DNA of 64,000 nt from Kitasatospora sp. MAA19 (GCF_029894125.1 NZ_JARXYZ010000026.1:1-64000), one strand, 5' to 3'; positions 34,601 through 43,253 are shown, counted from the stretch's first letter. Notes: generated from the letters alone by a model not told the origin. Numbers and translations are program-made.

Positions 34601-34840
34601 GACCTGCCGCCGCCAGATACGGCGGCGCCGGTCAAAGCCACGACGTTCGCCGGGTGGGCGATGGCGTCCACCCGACAGACCGGCTGCAAGGTGAACCTCA
34701 GGGCGGCGGGGCCCTCCGATGAGATGGTCGCGCTGATGAAGACCGGCCAGTACGACACCGGCAAGGCCGCCCCCGCGCGGACCTCCTGGGCGACGGTGTC
34801 CCGCGTCCTCCGCGAGCCGCTGGAGGGGCACGGTCCCTGA
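34601..34840 (+). pseudogene. Fragment of a spermidine/putrescine-binding protein (PotD-like)
   Basis: In the frame of 34601 the translation includes TTFAGWAMAS, TRQTGCKVN and SDEMVALMKTGQYDTG, matching the N-terminal part of mature polyamine-binding proteins (typical wording: FEKQTGCKVN...TSDEMVTLMRTGQYDG). After this the sequence diverges (KAAPARTSWATVSRVLREP) and stops with TGA at 34838-34840. There is no start codon or signal peptide. About 45 residues of a protein normally near 390 residues remain, so it is a relic left by deletion or recombination. Confidence 0.65.
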
Positions 34841-34919
34841 CGATCACCTCCAGGTGCCGGGGCCACGCCGGATTCCAGCGGCGTGGCCCCGGGCCCGGTG
34901 GGCCGCGCGGGCCGTCCCG

Positions 34920-36974
34920 TCAGGGGAGTTGTACCGGGGCGAAGGTGCCGGCCGGGGTGCCGGCGAGGGCGCCGTCCATGGCGTCGCGCCAGATCGGGCC
35001 GGCCAGGGTGCCGCCGAAGGCCTGGCCCACGACCGTGCCGCCGATGCGCTGGCCGTCCAGGGGCTTGGGGTTGTCGGTGTCGCTGACGACGGTGGCGCCG
35101 GCCATCTCGGGGGTGTAGCCGACGAACCAGACCTGGCGGCTCGCGTCGGTGGTGCCGGTCTTGCCGGCGCTGTCGCGGCTGGTGAGGCCGGCGGTCTGGC
35201 CCGTGCCGTCCTCGACGACGCCCTTGAGCATCGCGGTGACGGTGTCGGCGGTGGTGGGTGACATCACGGCGGAGCAGTTCGCCTGCGGCACCGCCAGTTG
35301 CCTGCCGTCGGGGCCGGTCACCGAGGCGACGGCGGTCGGCGCGCAGTAGGTGCCGTGGGCGGCGAAGGCCGCGTAGACGCCCGCCATCTCCAGCGGGGTC
35401 AGGTCGTTGCTGCCGAGCGTCATCGACGGGACGACCTGGAGCTTCTCGCCGCCCGCCTGCTCGGTGATGCCGAGCTTGTCGGTCATCCGGGCGACGTTGC
35501 ACAGCCCGGCGTCGGCCTCCAGCTTCGCGAAGTAGGTGTTGACCGACTGTGCCATGGCCGTCTTCATGTCGAACTGGCCGGTGAGGCTCTGGCTGTCGTT
35601 GTGCACCTGCCCGGAGGAGGGGAACCGGCCGCCCGAGCAGTCCGTCATCGCCGGCCACGGGATGCTGTAGTCGGTGGTGTAGCTCTGGCCCGGCGAGATC
35701 CCGTTCTCCAGGGCCGCCGCGGCGACGATCGGCTTGAACGTCGAGCCGGTCGGGAAGCCGAGCCCGCCGCCCATGGCCTTGCCGACGTTGTAGTTGATCT
35801 GGGTCTGATGCTGCTTGTCGTCGACGCCGTACGGGCGGCTCTGGCCCATCGCCAGGATCCTGCCGGTGCCCGGCTCGACGACGCTCATCGCGGTCGCGGC
35901 CTGGTCGCCGGCGTTCACGTGGCCGGTGACGGAGGCGTAGAGCGCCGCCTGGGCCTTGGGGTCGAGCGTGGTGTGGATCTGCAGGCCGCCGCGCTTCCAC
36001 ACCGCCTGCCGTTCGGCCGCCGACTTGCCGAAGGCCGGATCGGTGAGCACCGTCTGGCGCACGTAGTCGCAGAAGAAGCCCTCGCCCTGCTTGGCCAGGA
36101 TGCAGCCCTGCTGCGGCGCCTGGACGTTCAGTCCCAGCGGGGTCGCGATGGCCTGCTGGGCCTGCTCCTTGGTGATGTGCCCGTACTCGGCCATCTTGCG
36201 CAGCACGGTGTCGCGCCGGTCCTTCGCCGCGGTCGGGTTGACCGTCGGGTCGTAGCCGGTGGGCGACTGCACCAGGCCGGCCAGCATCGCGGCCTGCGGC
36301 AGGGTGAGGTCCTTGGCGTGCACGCCGAAGTAGCGCCGCGCGGCCGACTCGATGCCGTAGGCCTTCTCGCCGAAGAAGGTGATGTTCAGGTAGTTGGTGA
36401 GGATCTGGTCCTTGCTCAGGGTCTCCTCGACCTTGATCGCGTACTTCAGCTCCTGGATCTTGCGGCCGATCGTCTGCCGCTGCGCCTCCGCCACCTTCTG
36501 CGGGTCGTCGCCCGCCTCGTCGACGAAGACGTTCTTCACGTACTGCTGCGTCAGGGTGGACGCGCCCTGCGCGGTGCCGCCCGAGGTGGCGTTCTTGTCC
36601 AGGGCGCGCAGCACGCCCTTGAGGTCGATCGCGCCGTGCTCGTAGAAGCGGTTGTCCTCGATGTCCACGAGTGCGGTCTTCATCAGCGGGGAGATCTGGT
36701 CCGCCGGGACCACGGTCCGGTCGCGGTCGTACACCGTGGCGATCGTGCCGCCCTGCGCGTCGAGGATCGTCGAGGCCTGCGACAGCGGCGGCGTCTTGAA
36801 GTCGTCGGGCAGGCTCTGGAAGTCGTCGGCCGCCGACTGGGCGCCGAGCCCGGCGGCTGCCACCGCGGGCAGGGCTATCCCCGCCGCCACGATCCCGGCG
36901 ATCACGCTCACCCCGATCAGCCGCGTCCCGTGCCCCAGTTTCCGCATACCCGTCGCCTCCCGCTTCTGCGCCAT
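34920..36974 (-). CDS. Class A penicillin-binding protein
   Basis: A 684-residue bifunctional peptidoglycan synthase. One N-terminal membrane anchor (about residues 18-44) precedes a GT51 transglycosylase domain with the catalytic IEDNRFYEHGAIDLKG (E106) and TLTQQYVKN, then the transpeptidase with the acyl-serine motif GSTFKPI, the SVN motif (AQSVNTYFAKLE) and KTGTT. It polymerises lipid II and cross-links stems outside the membrane. It stands alone. An alternative start (MRKLGHG) lies 9 codons in. Its position next to the glycopeptide cluster is probably coincidental. Confidence 0.93.
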   Translation of the reverse strand: MAQKREATGMRKLGHGTRLIGVSVIAGIVAAGIALPAVAAAGLGAQSAADDFQSLPDDFKTPPLSQASTILDAQGGTIATVYDRDRTVVPADQISPLMKTALVDIEDNRFYEHGAIDLKGVLRALDKNATSGGTAQGASTLTQQYVKNVFVDEAGDDPQKVAEAQRQTIGRKIQELKYAIKVEETLSKDQILTNYLNITFFGEKAYGIESAARRYFGVHAKDLTLPQAAMLAGLVQSPTGYDPTVNPTAAKDRRDTVLRKMAEYGHITKEQAQQAIATPLGLNVQAPQQGCILAKQGEGFFCDYVRQTVLTDPAFGKSAAERQAVWKRGGLQIHTTLDPKAQAALYASVTGHVNAGDQAATAMSVVEPGTGRILAMGQSRPYGVDDKQHQTQINYNVGKAMGGGLGFPTGSTFKPIVAAAALENGISPGQSYTTDYSIPWPAMTDCSGGRFPSSGQVHNDSQSLTGQFDMKTAMAQSVNTYFAKLEADAGLCNVARMTDKLGITEQAGGEKLQVVPSMTLGSNDLTPLEMAGVYAAFAAHGTYCAPTAVASVTGPDGRQLAVPQANCSAVMSPTTADTVTAMLKGVVEDGTGQTAGLTSRDSAGKTGTTDASRQVWFVGYTPEMAGATVVSDTDNPKPLDGQRIGGTVVGQAFGGTLAGPIWRDAMDGALAGTPAGTFAPVQLP

Positions 36975-37130
36975 GACGTGCGCGACCCTACGTGCACGTC
37001 ATGAGGAACTCCTTGGGAATTCGGCCCCGCCGTGTCACAGCCGTGTGACAGACCGCCGCCGGTGTTCCCCACCTCCCACGCGGCCCGCTGCGCCTGTCCG
37101 TCCGGGCGAGGAGGTACCGGGACGCGGGGT

Positions 37131-38813
37131 TCACCGCCGGGGCGACGGCGACGAGAGGATGCGGCGCAGGGCTGCGAGCAGTTCCGTGTCGTCGGCGGGC
37201 GGGCGCGGGGTCTGCCAGGCGATGTGGCCGTCGGGGCGGAGGAGGACCGCGCCGTCGGCCGGGAGGCCGAACAGCCGGGTCCAGTCCGCGCCGTCCGCCC
37301 GCTCCGGCTCGCCGGCGGCGGCGATCGGGCGCAGGGCGACGGGCAGGCCGGCCGCCGTGGCGGTGTCCGCCTGCCGCTGCCAGGCCTCGTCGCCGGTGCG
37401 GGTGAGCAGGGTGAAGCCGGGGCCGACGAGGTCCAGGGTGGACGAGACCCCGGCGGTTCCGGCCGGTCGCAGGTGCGGGGCGCGGCCGCCGGGCCCGCCG
37501 TCGGGGTGTTCGCGAGCCGGGTCCAGCGGCGGGCGGGCGGGGGCGGCGGGGGCCTCGGGGTCGGGGATGACGGCGCTGGAGCGGTAGACCGCGGTGAGCA
37601 GCAGTTCGTCGTCGATCCGGTAGCCGGTCCGGGCACGGGAGTTGGCGAGGGACAGGTCGATGACCTGCCGGGCCACCGGGCGGCGTTCGGCCTGGTAGGT
37701 GTCCAGCAGCGCCTCGCCGGCCGACCCGTCGACGACCGCGGCGAGTTTCCAGGCCAGGTTGTCCGCGTCGCCGATGCCGGTGTTCATCCCGTGCCCGCCG
37801 GTCGGCGGGATCACGTGGGCCGCGTCGCCCGCGATCAGGACCCGTGACCTGCGGTAGGCCTCGGCGAGCCGGGCGTCCAGCCGCCAGGTCATGGTGTCCC
37901 GGACGTCCACCGCCAGCTCGGGCAGGCCGGCGGCGTCCCGGACCAGCCGGGCCAGCCGCCGGTGGTCGCCGCGGAGCTCGTCGACGTCGTCGCGCTCGGG
38001 GTCGAAGGGGTGCTGGTAGATCCAGTGGCGGTCGTTGTCGACGGCCAGGAAGCCGCCGCGGCCCGGCGCGGTGAGGAAGTACGACGCGCTGGCCCGGTCG
38101 GCCACGACCGCTCCGAGCGGCGCCTCGAAGCGGACGCTGAGGAAGTGGCCCAGGCCCGTCGGACCTTCCATCGCGATCCCGGCGCCGGTACGGACGGTGC
38201 TCGCCGCGCCGTCGCAGCCGACCAGCCAGTCGGCGTGCACGATGTGCCGCCCGCCGGTGGCCCGGTCCTCCAGCACCGCGTGCACGCCCTCGCCGTCCGC
38301 CCCGTCCGCCCCGTCCGCCCCACCCTCGCCGCTCTCGGTGCCCTCGCCGCCCTCGGTGCCCACGGTGCCCACGGTGCCCACGGTAAAGGAGAGCAGCCGG
38401 GTGGCGAACCGGACGCCGTCCGGCGCGAGTTGACGGGCGCGGCCCAGCAGCACGGCCTCCAGGGCATCCTGGGAGCAGATCAGTCCCGGCGACGGGGTGC
38501 GCTCGGCGCCCTCCTCCGGGGCACCCGCCACTCCGGTGCGGACGAAGTCCGGGTCCACGAGGTCGCGGCCGCGGTAGAAGAAGACGTGCGAGGCCGGGAG
38601 CCCCGCCTGCCGGACGTCCGTCTCCAGGCCGAGCCGGCGGAAGACCTCCATCGAACGCGCCGACACGCCACGGGCCTTGGGGTGCCGGGAGGTGCTCGGA
38701 TGCGCCTCAACGAGCAGGTGCGGCACGCCGTACTCGGACAGCAGGAGCGACATGGTCAGGCCGACCGGGCCCGCGCCGACGATCAGGACGGACGTCGTGG
38801 TGGGGAATCGCAT
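37131..38813 (-). CDS. FAD-dependent aromatic monooxygenase
   Basis: A 560-residue group A flavoprotein hydroxylase (PHBH/PgaE-like). The N-terminal FAD fold reads VLIVGAGPVGLTMSLLLSEYGVPHLLVEAH, the DG motif WLVGCDGAASTVR, and the GD motif RVLIAGDAAHVIPPTGGHGMNTGIGDADNLAWKL; the C-terminal thioredoxin-like domain is present. A low-complexity insert of Gly-Thr-Val and Gly-Ala-Asp repeats (about residues 146-180) is encoded by 9-bp tandem repeats at about 38,290-38,390. It diverges from a CGNR-type regulator gene across a palindromic operator, suggesting induced degradation or modification of a phenolic compound. Confidence 0.9.
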   Translation of the reverse strand: MRFPTTTSVLIVGAGPVGLTMSLLLSEYGVPHLLVEAHPSTSRHPKARGVSARSMEVFRRLGLETDVRQAGLPASHVFFYRGRDLVDPDFVRTGVAGAPEEGAERTPSPGLICSQDALEAVLLGRARQLAPDGVRFATRLLSFTVGTVGTVGTEGGEGTESGEGGADGADGADGEGVHAVLEDRATGGRHIVHADWLVGCDGAASTVRTGAGIAMEGPTGLGHFLSVRFEAPLGAVVADRASASYFLTAPGRGGFLAVDNDRHWIYQHPFDPERDDVDELRGDHRRLARLVRDAAGLPELAVDVRDTMTWRLDARLAEAYRRSRVLIAGDAAHVIPPTGGHGMNTGIGDADNLAWKLAAVVDGSAGEALLDTYQAERRPVARQVIDLSLANSRARTGYRIDDELLLTAVYRSSAVIPDPEAPAAPARPPLDPAREHPDGGPGGRAPHLRPAGTAGVSSTLDLVGPGFTLLTRTGDEAWQRQADTATAAGLPVALRPIAAAGEPERADGADWTRLFGLPADGAVLLRPDGHIAWQTPRPPADDTELLAALRRILSSPSPRR

Positions 38814-38824
38814 GCCACTCCTCC

Positions 38825-38854
38825 GTAACGTCTACTTTTTGATTTCGACGTTAC
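38825..38854. promoter_or_regulatory. Inverted repeat between monooxygenase and CGNR genes
   Basis: GTAACGTC (38825-38832) and GACGTTAC (38847-38854) are perfect 8-bp arms around a T-rich 14-bp spacer, in a 77-nt divergent promoter region. It is the natural operator candidate for the CGNR protein or another repressor of the monooxygenase gene. Confidence 0.55.
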
Positions 38855-38890
38855 CATGGGGAGCGCGCAGACGATCAGAAGGGCGAACCC

Positions 38891-39433
38891 ATGACCCAGG
38901 ACCACGGCGGCGGCAACCCCCGCGGCCTCCACTTCCTCACCGAGCTGGCGAACACCGTCCGCGAGGATCCCGAGGCGAGCGCCGCCGACCTGCAGGCGCT
39001 CCTGGAACGCCACGGCGGCCCGGCCTTCCGGCTCACCGACGCCGACGCCCGGGAGCTGCGCCGGGCCACCGCCCACCTGATCGACATCCTCGCCCTCCAG
39101 GACGAGGACGCGGCGGCCAAGGCGATCAACGCCCTGCTCGACCGCTACCCCGCCCGCCCCCGCCTCGTCCGCCTCCCCGGCCGCCCGTGGTCGCTGCACA
39201 CCGAGGCGCCCGCCACCGCCGACCTCACCCACTGGCTGCTCTCCACCTGCGCCCTGGCCCTCGGCCTGTGGCTCGGCGAACGCGGCGGCTGCGCCTGGGG
39301 CCGGTGCGCCGCCCCCGGCTGCGACCGCTTCTTCATCGACACCGGCCGCCGCACCCCGCAGCGCTTCTGCACCCCGCGCTGCGCCACCCGCGTGCGGGTC
39401 GCCGCCCACCGGGCCCAGCGGGCCACCGACTGA
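38891..39433 (+). CDS. CGNR zinc-finger (ABATE) regulator
   Basis: A 180-residue protein. Residues 1-125 form the helical ABATE domain (FLTELANTVR, DADARELRRATAHLIDILALQ). The C-terminal finger is CAAPGCDRFFID...RRTPQRFCTPRCATRVRVAAHR, with the four cysteines and the C-x-x-R-V-x-A pattern of the CGNR family (here CATR instead of CGNR). These stress- or ligand-responsive DNA-binding proteins often sit next to the gene they control; here that is the divergent FAD monooxygenase gene. Confidence 0.85.
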   Translation: MTQDHGGGNPRGLHFLTELANTVREDPEASAADLQALLERHGGPAFRLTDADARELRRATAHLIDILALQDEDAAAKAINALLDRYPARPRLVRLPGRPWSLHTEAPATADLTHWLLSTCALALGLWLGERGGCAWGRCAAPGCDRFFIDTGRRTPQRFCTPRCATRVRVAAHRAQRATD

Positions 39434-39619
39434 CGACGTCTCCACGCACCGCCGCGCGACCGGCCACTCGGTCTGGGGCCGGTCCTCAAGCCCCCGTCGT
39501 CCGCCCCGAGGGCGGGCGGTGGCATGGGGGAGCGTGCATCGCACGGCGGGGGGTCGGGGATATCTCCCGGCCGAAGGCGGGGGAAGCGTCGGCACACAGC
39601 CGGGGCCTGAAGACAGGCC

Positions 39620-40685
39620 CTACGCCGCCGCCCACGCCGCGTAGCCGCCGAGGAGGTCGCAGACCTGGGCGTGGCCGTGGTGGCGCAGCACGCTCGCGGC
39701 GATGGAGGAGCGCAGCCCGCCGGCGCAGTGCAGTACGAGGCGGCGGTCGGTGGGCAGTTCGCCGTGGCGTGCCGGGAGTTCGGCGAGCGGGAGGTGGAGC
39801 GAGCCGGGGATGGCGCCGGCCTCGCGCTCCGCGGCGGCGCGGGCGTCGACGACGAGCGACGGCCGCGGGCCGTCCAGGGCCTCGCGCAGGGCGCGGACGG
39901 TCAGCCAGGGGCCTGGCGCATCAGCTCGGGGCGGGCCAGGAACACCGCCGCCGGGTCGGCGAGGTGACCGGCGACGCGGTCGAAGCCGATGCGGGCGAGG
40001 CGGGTGACGAGTTCCTCGCCGCGCCCGTCGGGGGCGATGACCAGGATCTCCCGGTCCGGCCCGAGCACGGTGCCGGACTGCTCGGCGAAGCGGCCGTCGG
40101 CGGGGAGGTTGACGGATTCCGCCAGGTGTCCGGCGGCGAACTCCAGCGGGTCGCGGGCGTCCAGGACGACGGCGCCCCCAGCTCGGTGGCGCAGGAACTC
40201 GGCGGCGGTGAGGGTCCGGACGGCGGCCGGGTCGAAGCGTCCGCGCTCCCGGCGGTCGAGGTCCGCGTCGTAGCCGAAGTACCCGGGCGCGGCGGGCTGG
40301 CCACCGGCCACCAGGGCGACGAAGGCGTCCTGGTCCATCGGCGCGCAGGCGTAGTTGGTGGCGCGCTCGCGGCCGGTGGCGGACTGGCGGTCGACGGAGA
40401 GGCTCCGGCCGCAGGCGGAGCCGGCGCCGTGGGCGAAGAAGACCAGGACCTCGTCGGGCAGGCCCATCAGCTTGCGGTGGACGCTGTCGTAGAGCATGGC
40501 GCCGAGTTCGGTGGCGGGGACACCGGCGGAGGCGAGCAGGTCGGGGCGGCCGACGTCGCCGACGAACAGGGCGTCACCGGTGAGTACGCCGTACGGGACG
40601 GCGTCGTCGGGCTGCTCGAAGACCAGGATGCTGATCGATTCCGGGGTGCGGCCGGGGGTCTCCATGATCTGCAGGGTGAGCTGCC
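39620..40685 (-). pseudogene. MBL-fold/rhodanese sulfurtransferase gene, truncated and frameshifted
   Basis: From about 40,685 down to 39,901 one frame encodes the C-terminal half of a persulfide-dioxygenase-like metallo-beta-lactamase (LQIMETPGRTPESISILVFE, TGDALFVGDVGRPDL) and a first rhodanese domain (AVVLDARDPLEFAAGHLAESVNLP). It stops with TGA at 39901. Directly after, in another frame, a second rhodanese domain continues (VVDARAAAEREAGAIPGSLHLPLAEL, LHCAGGLRSS with active-site Cys) to TAG at 39620-39622. The N-terminal metal-binding HxHxDH half is missing where an IS3-family remnant begins. Both lesions together make a pseudogene; the frameshift alone could be a sequencing error. Confidence 0.78.
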
Positions 40686-40871
40686 CCGACTTTCGTGGAG
40701 TCCGCGATCGTGTGATCAAGCGACTTGCGGGTGTTGCTCCAGTCCCGTCCAGTACGCCTGCTCGTACTCGTCGGGCGGCATGTAGCCGAGGGCGGAGTGG
40801 AGGCGCTCGCTGTTGTACCACGCGACCCACTGGAAGACGGCCCGCTCGACCTCGTCGAAGTCCCGCCACCT
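40680..40871 (-). mobile_element. IS3-family transposase fragment (OrfB C-terminus and right end)
   Basis: Reading leftwards from 40871, RWRDFDEVERAVFQWVAWYNSERLHSALGY followed by PPDEYEQAYW is the conserved end of an IS3-type DDE transposase (the F-x-W-I-x-x-Y-N-x-x-R-x-H-x-x-L-G-Y signature), stopping with TGA at 40716-40718. About 30 nt beyond the stop lies ggactccacgaaagtcgggg, which looks like the IS terminal inverted repeat and marks the junction with the broken MBL gene. The rest of the IS (DDE catalytic residues, OrfA, left end) is gone, so it cannot move. Confidence 0.82.
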
Positions 40872-40983
40872 AATCTGACGTACAGTCAGGTCAGGCGATC
40901 ACCTCGCACTCACCCCAGCCGCAAACTGCCAGGTCAAAGCGCCGGACGCGACCACCCCGCGACCACCCACCCCTGGCAAACGA

Positions 40984-41023
40984 GTGAGAGCGGGCACTTG
41001 GCCTCCCAAGTACCCGCTCTCAC
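40984..41023 (-). terminator. Strong hairpin downstream of tRNA fragment
   Basis: Two 18-nt arms (40984-41001 and 41006-41023) pair except at one position, around a 4-nt loop. On the minus strand it lies 14 nt past the 3' end of the tRNA-Pro fragment, where a tRNA terminator would be. Its preservation shows that the sequence on this side of the tRNA fragment is original chromosome. Confidence 0.85.
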
Positions 41024-41037
41024 AAGCGACTTCACAG

Positions 41038-41078
41038 TCGGGACGACAGGATTTGAACCTGCGGCCCTTTGACCCCCA
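41038..41078 (-). tRNA. 3' fragment of tRNA-Pro(GGG); probable att site
   Basis: Read on the minus strand, the 41 nt match tRNA positions 33-73: T33, anticodon GGG, anticodon 3' stem TCAAA, variable loop GGGCC, T-arm GCAGG-TTCAAAT-CCTGT, acceptor CGTCCCG and discriminator A. The 5' strand of the anticodon stem, D arm and 5' acceptor strand are absent; upstream sequence cannot pair. It is therefore not a functional gene. Such exact 3' halves arise when an integrase uses a tRNA 3' end as attachment core; pSAM2-type streptomycete elements use tRNA-Pro. The intact gene is expected at the other end of the element, to the right of this window. Confidence 0.8.
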
Positions 41079-41097
41079 GCGGCCGAACCTGACGACC

Positions 41098-41904
41098 TCA
41101 GCGTCCCAGCCAGCGGGGCGAGCGCCCTTCGGCGAACGCCCTCGGTCCCTCGACCGCATCCTCGCTGTGCCGGCGACGCCGCTCCCACTCGTACGAGGCG
41201 GAGAACGCCTCCTCCAGCGGAATGTCCACCGAACGCATCACCGCCTCCTTGATCGCCCGCACCGCCAGCGGCGCACTGCGCAGCAGGTCCGCGGTCCACT
41301 CGGCGACGCAGTCGTCAAGTTCCTCGGCCGGTACGACCTGGTTGACCAGGCCGAAGCGCAGTGCCTCGGCCGCGGTCATCCGCCGGCCCGTCAGCAGGTA
41401 CCCCATCGCGGCCTTGAGCGGCACCTGCCGGGCGAGCCGGAAGGCCCCGCCCGCACCCGGCACCAGGCCGAGCTGGGCCTCCGGCAGGGCGAAGACTGCC
41501 CGGTCCGAGGCGACGATCAGGTCACAGGCGAGGGCGAGTTCGAACCCCCCGCCCAACGCGTAGCCGTCGACCCGGGCCAGCACGGGCTTGGACAGCCGGA
41601 ACCGCTCGGTCAGTCGTGGCCAGCCAGGCTGGTCACGACTGCCGAAGCTCGTCCGCGGCACGCCCTGCTCGTCCAGCCGAGACCGCTCGCGCAGGTCCTG
41701 GCCGACCGAGAAGGCGCGCTGACCGGCACCGGTCAGCACCGCGACCCGGATCTCGCCGTCAGCCTCGACGTCGTCCCACACCGCCGCGAGTTCCTCGTGC
41801 ATCCGCAGGTCCATCGCGTTGAGGACAGCGGGACGGTCGAGTGTCACCCGCGCGACGTGGTCCTTCTTCTCGTACCGGACACGAGGGCTCTCGTCCCCGC
41901 TCAC
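41098..41904 (-). CDS. dpgD: Enoyl-CoA hydratase DpgD
   Basis: A 268-residue crotonase, last gene of the dpgABCD operon. ARVTLDRPAVLNAMDLRMHEEL, the oxyanion-hole FSVGQDLRERSR and DGYALGGGFELALACDLIVAS with PEAQLGLVPGAGG are present. In dihydroxyphenylglycine synthesis DpgD, with DpgB, helps DpgA by dehydrating/aromatising to 3,5-dihydroxyphenylacetyl-CoA. GTG 41904 overlaps the dpgC stop (GTGA). The stop codon is only 19 nt from the tRNA-Pro fragment, so the operon ends right at the integration junction. Confidence 0.93.
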   Translation of the reverse strand: MSGDESPRVRYEKKDHVARVTLDRPAVLNAMDLRMHEELAAVWDDVEADGEIRVAVLTGAGQRAFSVGQDLRERSRLDEQGVPRTSFGSRDQPGWPRLTERFRLSKPVLARVDGYALGGGFELALACDLIVASDRAVFALPEAQLGLVPGAGGAFRLARQVPLKAAMGYLLTGRRMTAAEALRFGLVNQVVPAEELDDCVAEWTADLLRSAPLAVRAIKEAVMRSVDIPLEEAFSASYEWERRRRHSEDAVEGPRAFAEGRSPRWLGR

Positions 41905-43253
41905 TCCGCACCTCGTGCCGGGGCTGCGAGCGTGAAGCGGCCGACCTTGTCCAGCACGTCGGAGCCGTACAGCCGCAGGGCCTGCTGGACGGCGAATTCG
42001 GCCATGTAGCGGCGGAACTCGTCGACGTCCTCCTCCACCAGGTTCAGCATCCGCCGGTTCGCCAGCACTGCCGGTCCGCGCAGACGGCCGAGTGTCCGCT
42101 CGATCGCCTCGTCGAGGTCCTCCGGCTCGTGCACCTCGTCGACCAGGAGCCGGGCGTCCGGCTCGCGTGCCCAGATCCGACGGCCGTCCAGGATCACCTG
42201 CCGGGCCAGCCGACTGCCGGCCCGGCGAGCCAGCCGGAAGTTGGAAGCCCCGGGGACGATCCCCTCCTTTGCCGCAGGGAGGCTCAGGAACGCGTCCGAG
42301 GCGGCCAGCACCCGGTCGAAGACCAACAGGAGCTGGGTACCACCTCCGATGGCGAAGGTGTCCACAGCGGCCGCCCAGGGCTTCTCGACAGTTCGGGACG
42401 ACCAGTGCGCGCTGGAGTCGTCCAACAGGCCCCGCCAGATCTTGTGGATGTAGCCGAGCTCCCGGCGCAGCAGGAAGTCGACGAGAGAGATGCCACCACC
42501 GTGCAGGGACTTCAGGTTGATGCCGGCACTGAAGACCCGTCGGCCGCGGTAGCGCGGATGAGTCATGACACCACCGCGCAGAAGCCCCACTTCGACACCG
42601 GGGTCGAGCAGCGCGAGGTCGACAGCAGTCTCCATGTCGTCGATCTGCCGGTTGTCCTCCGCGTTCAGACAGTCCTCCCGGCACATCGTCAGCCGAGCCA
42701 CCCCGTCCACGCGCTCGAGGCGCACGGAGCCGAGATCCGCCCTCCCATCCGCCCGGAAGTCCGGCAGCAGGGCCAGAGCCCGCGGAGTCGGGCGCAGCAT
42801 CGCGTCGATCAGATGGGGGCCGGACCTGGGCGAGCCCAGGATGCGGCCGAGGAGGAGACCTTGGTCGATCTCGTGCCCCTCCTTGGCCACCTGCGGCCGG
42901 TCACGTTCGGCGGCCAGCCGCGCCTCCGTGGGCACCAGCCCGGGGAAGACCGCTGCGGCGACCCGAACGAGTTCCTCGATCCTGAGGTGACTGCTGCGGC
43001 CATCGGTCAGCTCGTCGTAGACCGCGTCCGTGTGGGCGTCGAGGAAGGCGGCACGCACGGTGCGCGCGGCCTCGACCGCAGTCAGGGCAGCTGCCCGCTG
43101 CTCCTCCGAGCGCCGTTCGGGATCGGGCAGGGCAGCCAGCAGCTCGTCGGTGCGCCGGGCGGTGTCGGCCAGGACCGTCCGGGCGGCGGGCAGGACACCA
43201 CCCGCCGCCCGGACGGCATCCATCACGCCCGCCCTGGCCTTGTCGCCGATCAC
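41901..43253 (-). CDS. dpgC: 3,5-dihydroxyphenylacetyl-CoA dioxygenase DpgC
   Basis: A 450-residue cofactor-independent dioxygenase with an N-terminal helical domain and a C-terminal crotonase core (RVFSAGINLKSLHGGGISLVDFLLRRELGYIHKI, DTFAIGGGTQLLLVFDRVLAA, EGIVPGASNFRL). It converts 3,5-dihydroxyphenylacetyl-CoA plus O2 to 3,5-dihydroxyphenylglyoxylate without metal or flavin, which HpgT then transaminates to DPG. GTG 43253 overlaps the dpgB TGA; the open frame continues upstream with non-homologous residues. Its length fits the family. Confidence 0.94.
   Translation of the reverse strand: MIGDKARAGVMDAVRAAGGVLPAARTVLADTARRTDELLAALPDPERRSEEQRAAALTAVEAARTVRAAFLDAHTDAVYDELTDGRSSHLRIEELVRVAAAVFPGLVPTEARLAAERDRPQVAKEGHEIDQGLLLGRILGSPRSGPHLIDAMLRPTPRALALLPDFRADGRADLGSVRLERVDGVARLTMCREDCLNAEDNRQIDDMETAVDLALLDPGVEVGLLRGGVMTHPRYRGRRVFSAGINLKSLHGGGISLVDFLLRRELGYIHKIWRGLLDDSSAHWSSRTVEKPWAAAVDTFAIGGGTQLLLVFDRVLAASDAFLSLPAAKEGIVPGASNFRLARRAGSRLARQVILDGRRIWAREPDARLLVDEVHEPEDLDEAIERTLGRLRGPAVLANRRMLNLVEEDVDEFRRYMAEFAVQQALRLYGSDVLDKVGRFTLAAPARGAE

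Noticed and set aside
34241..34831. Long minus-strand frame (196 codons) including the DUF6191 gene
   Set aside because: Only residues from ATG 34564 onward look like protein; the upstream part is antisense to the potD fragment.
40984..41159. Short plus-strand frame giving SGRQDLNLRPFDPQ
   Set aside because: This is the well-known spurious translation of the tRNA-Pro 3' region; the DNA is a tRNA fragment, not a gene.
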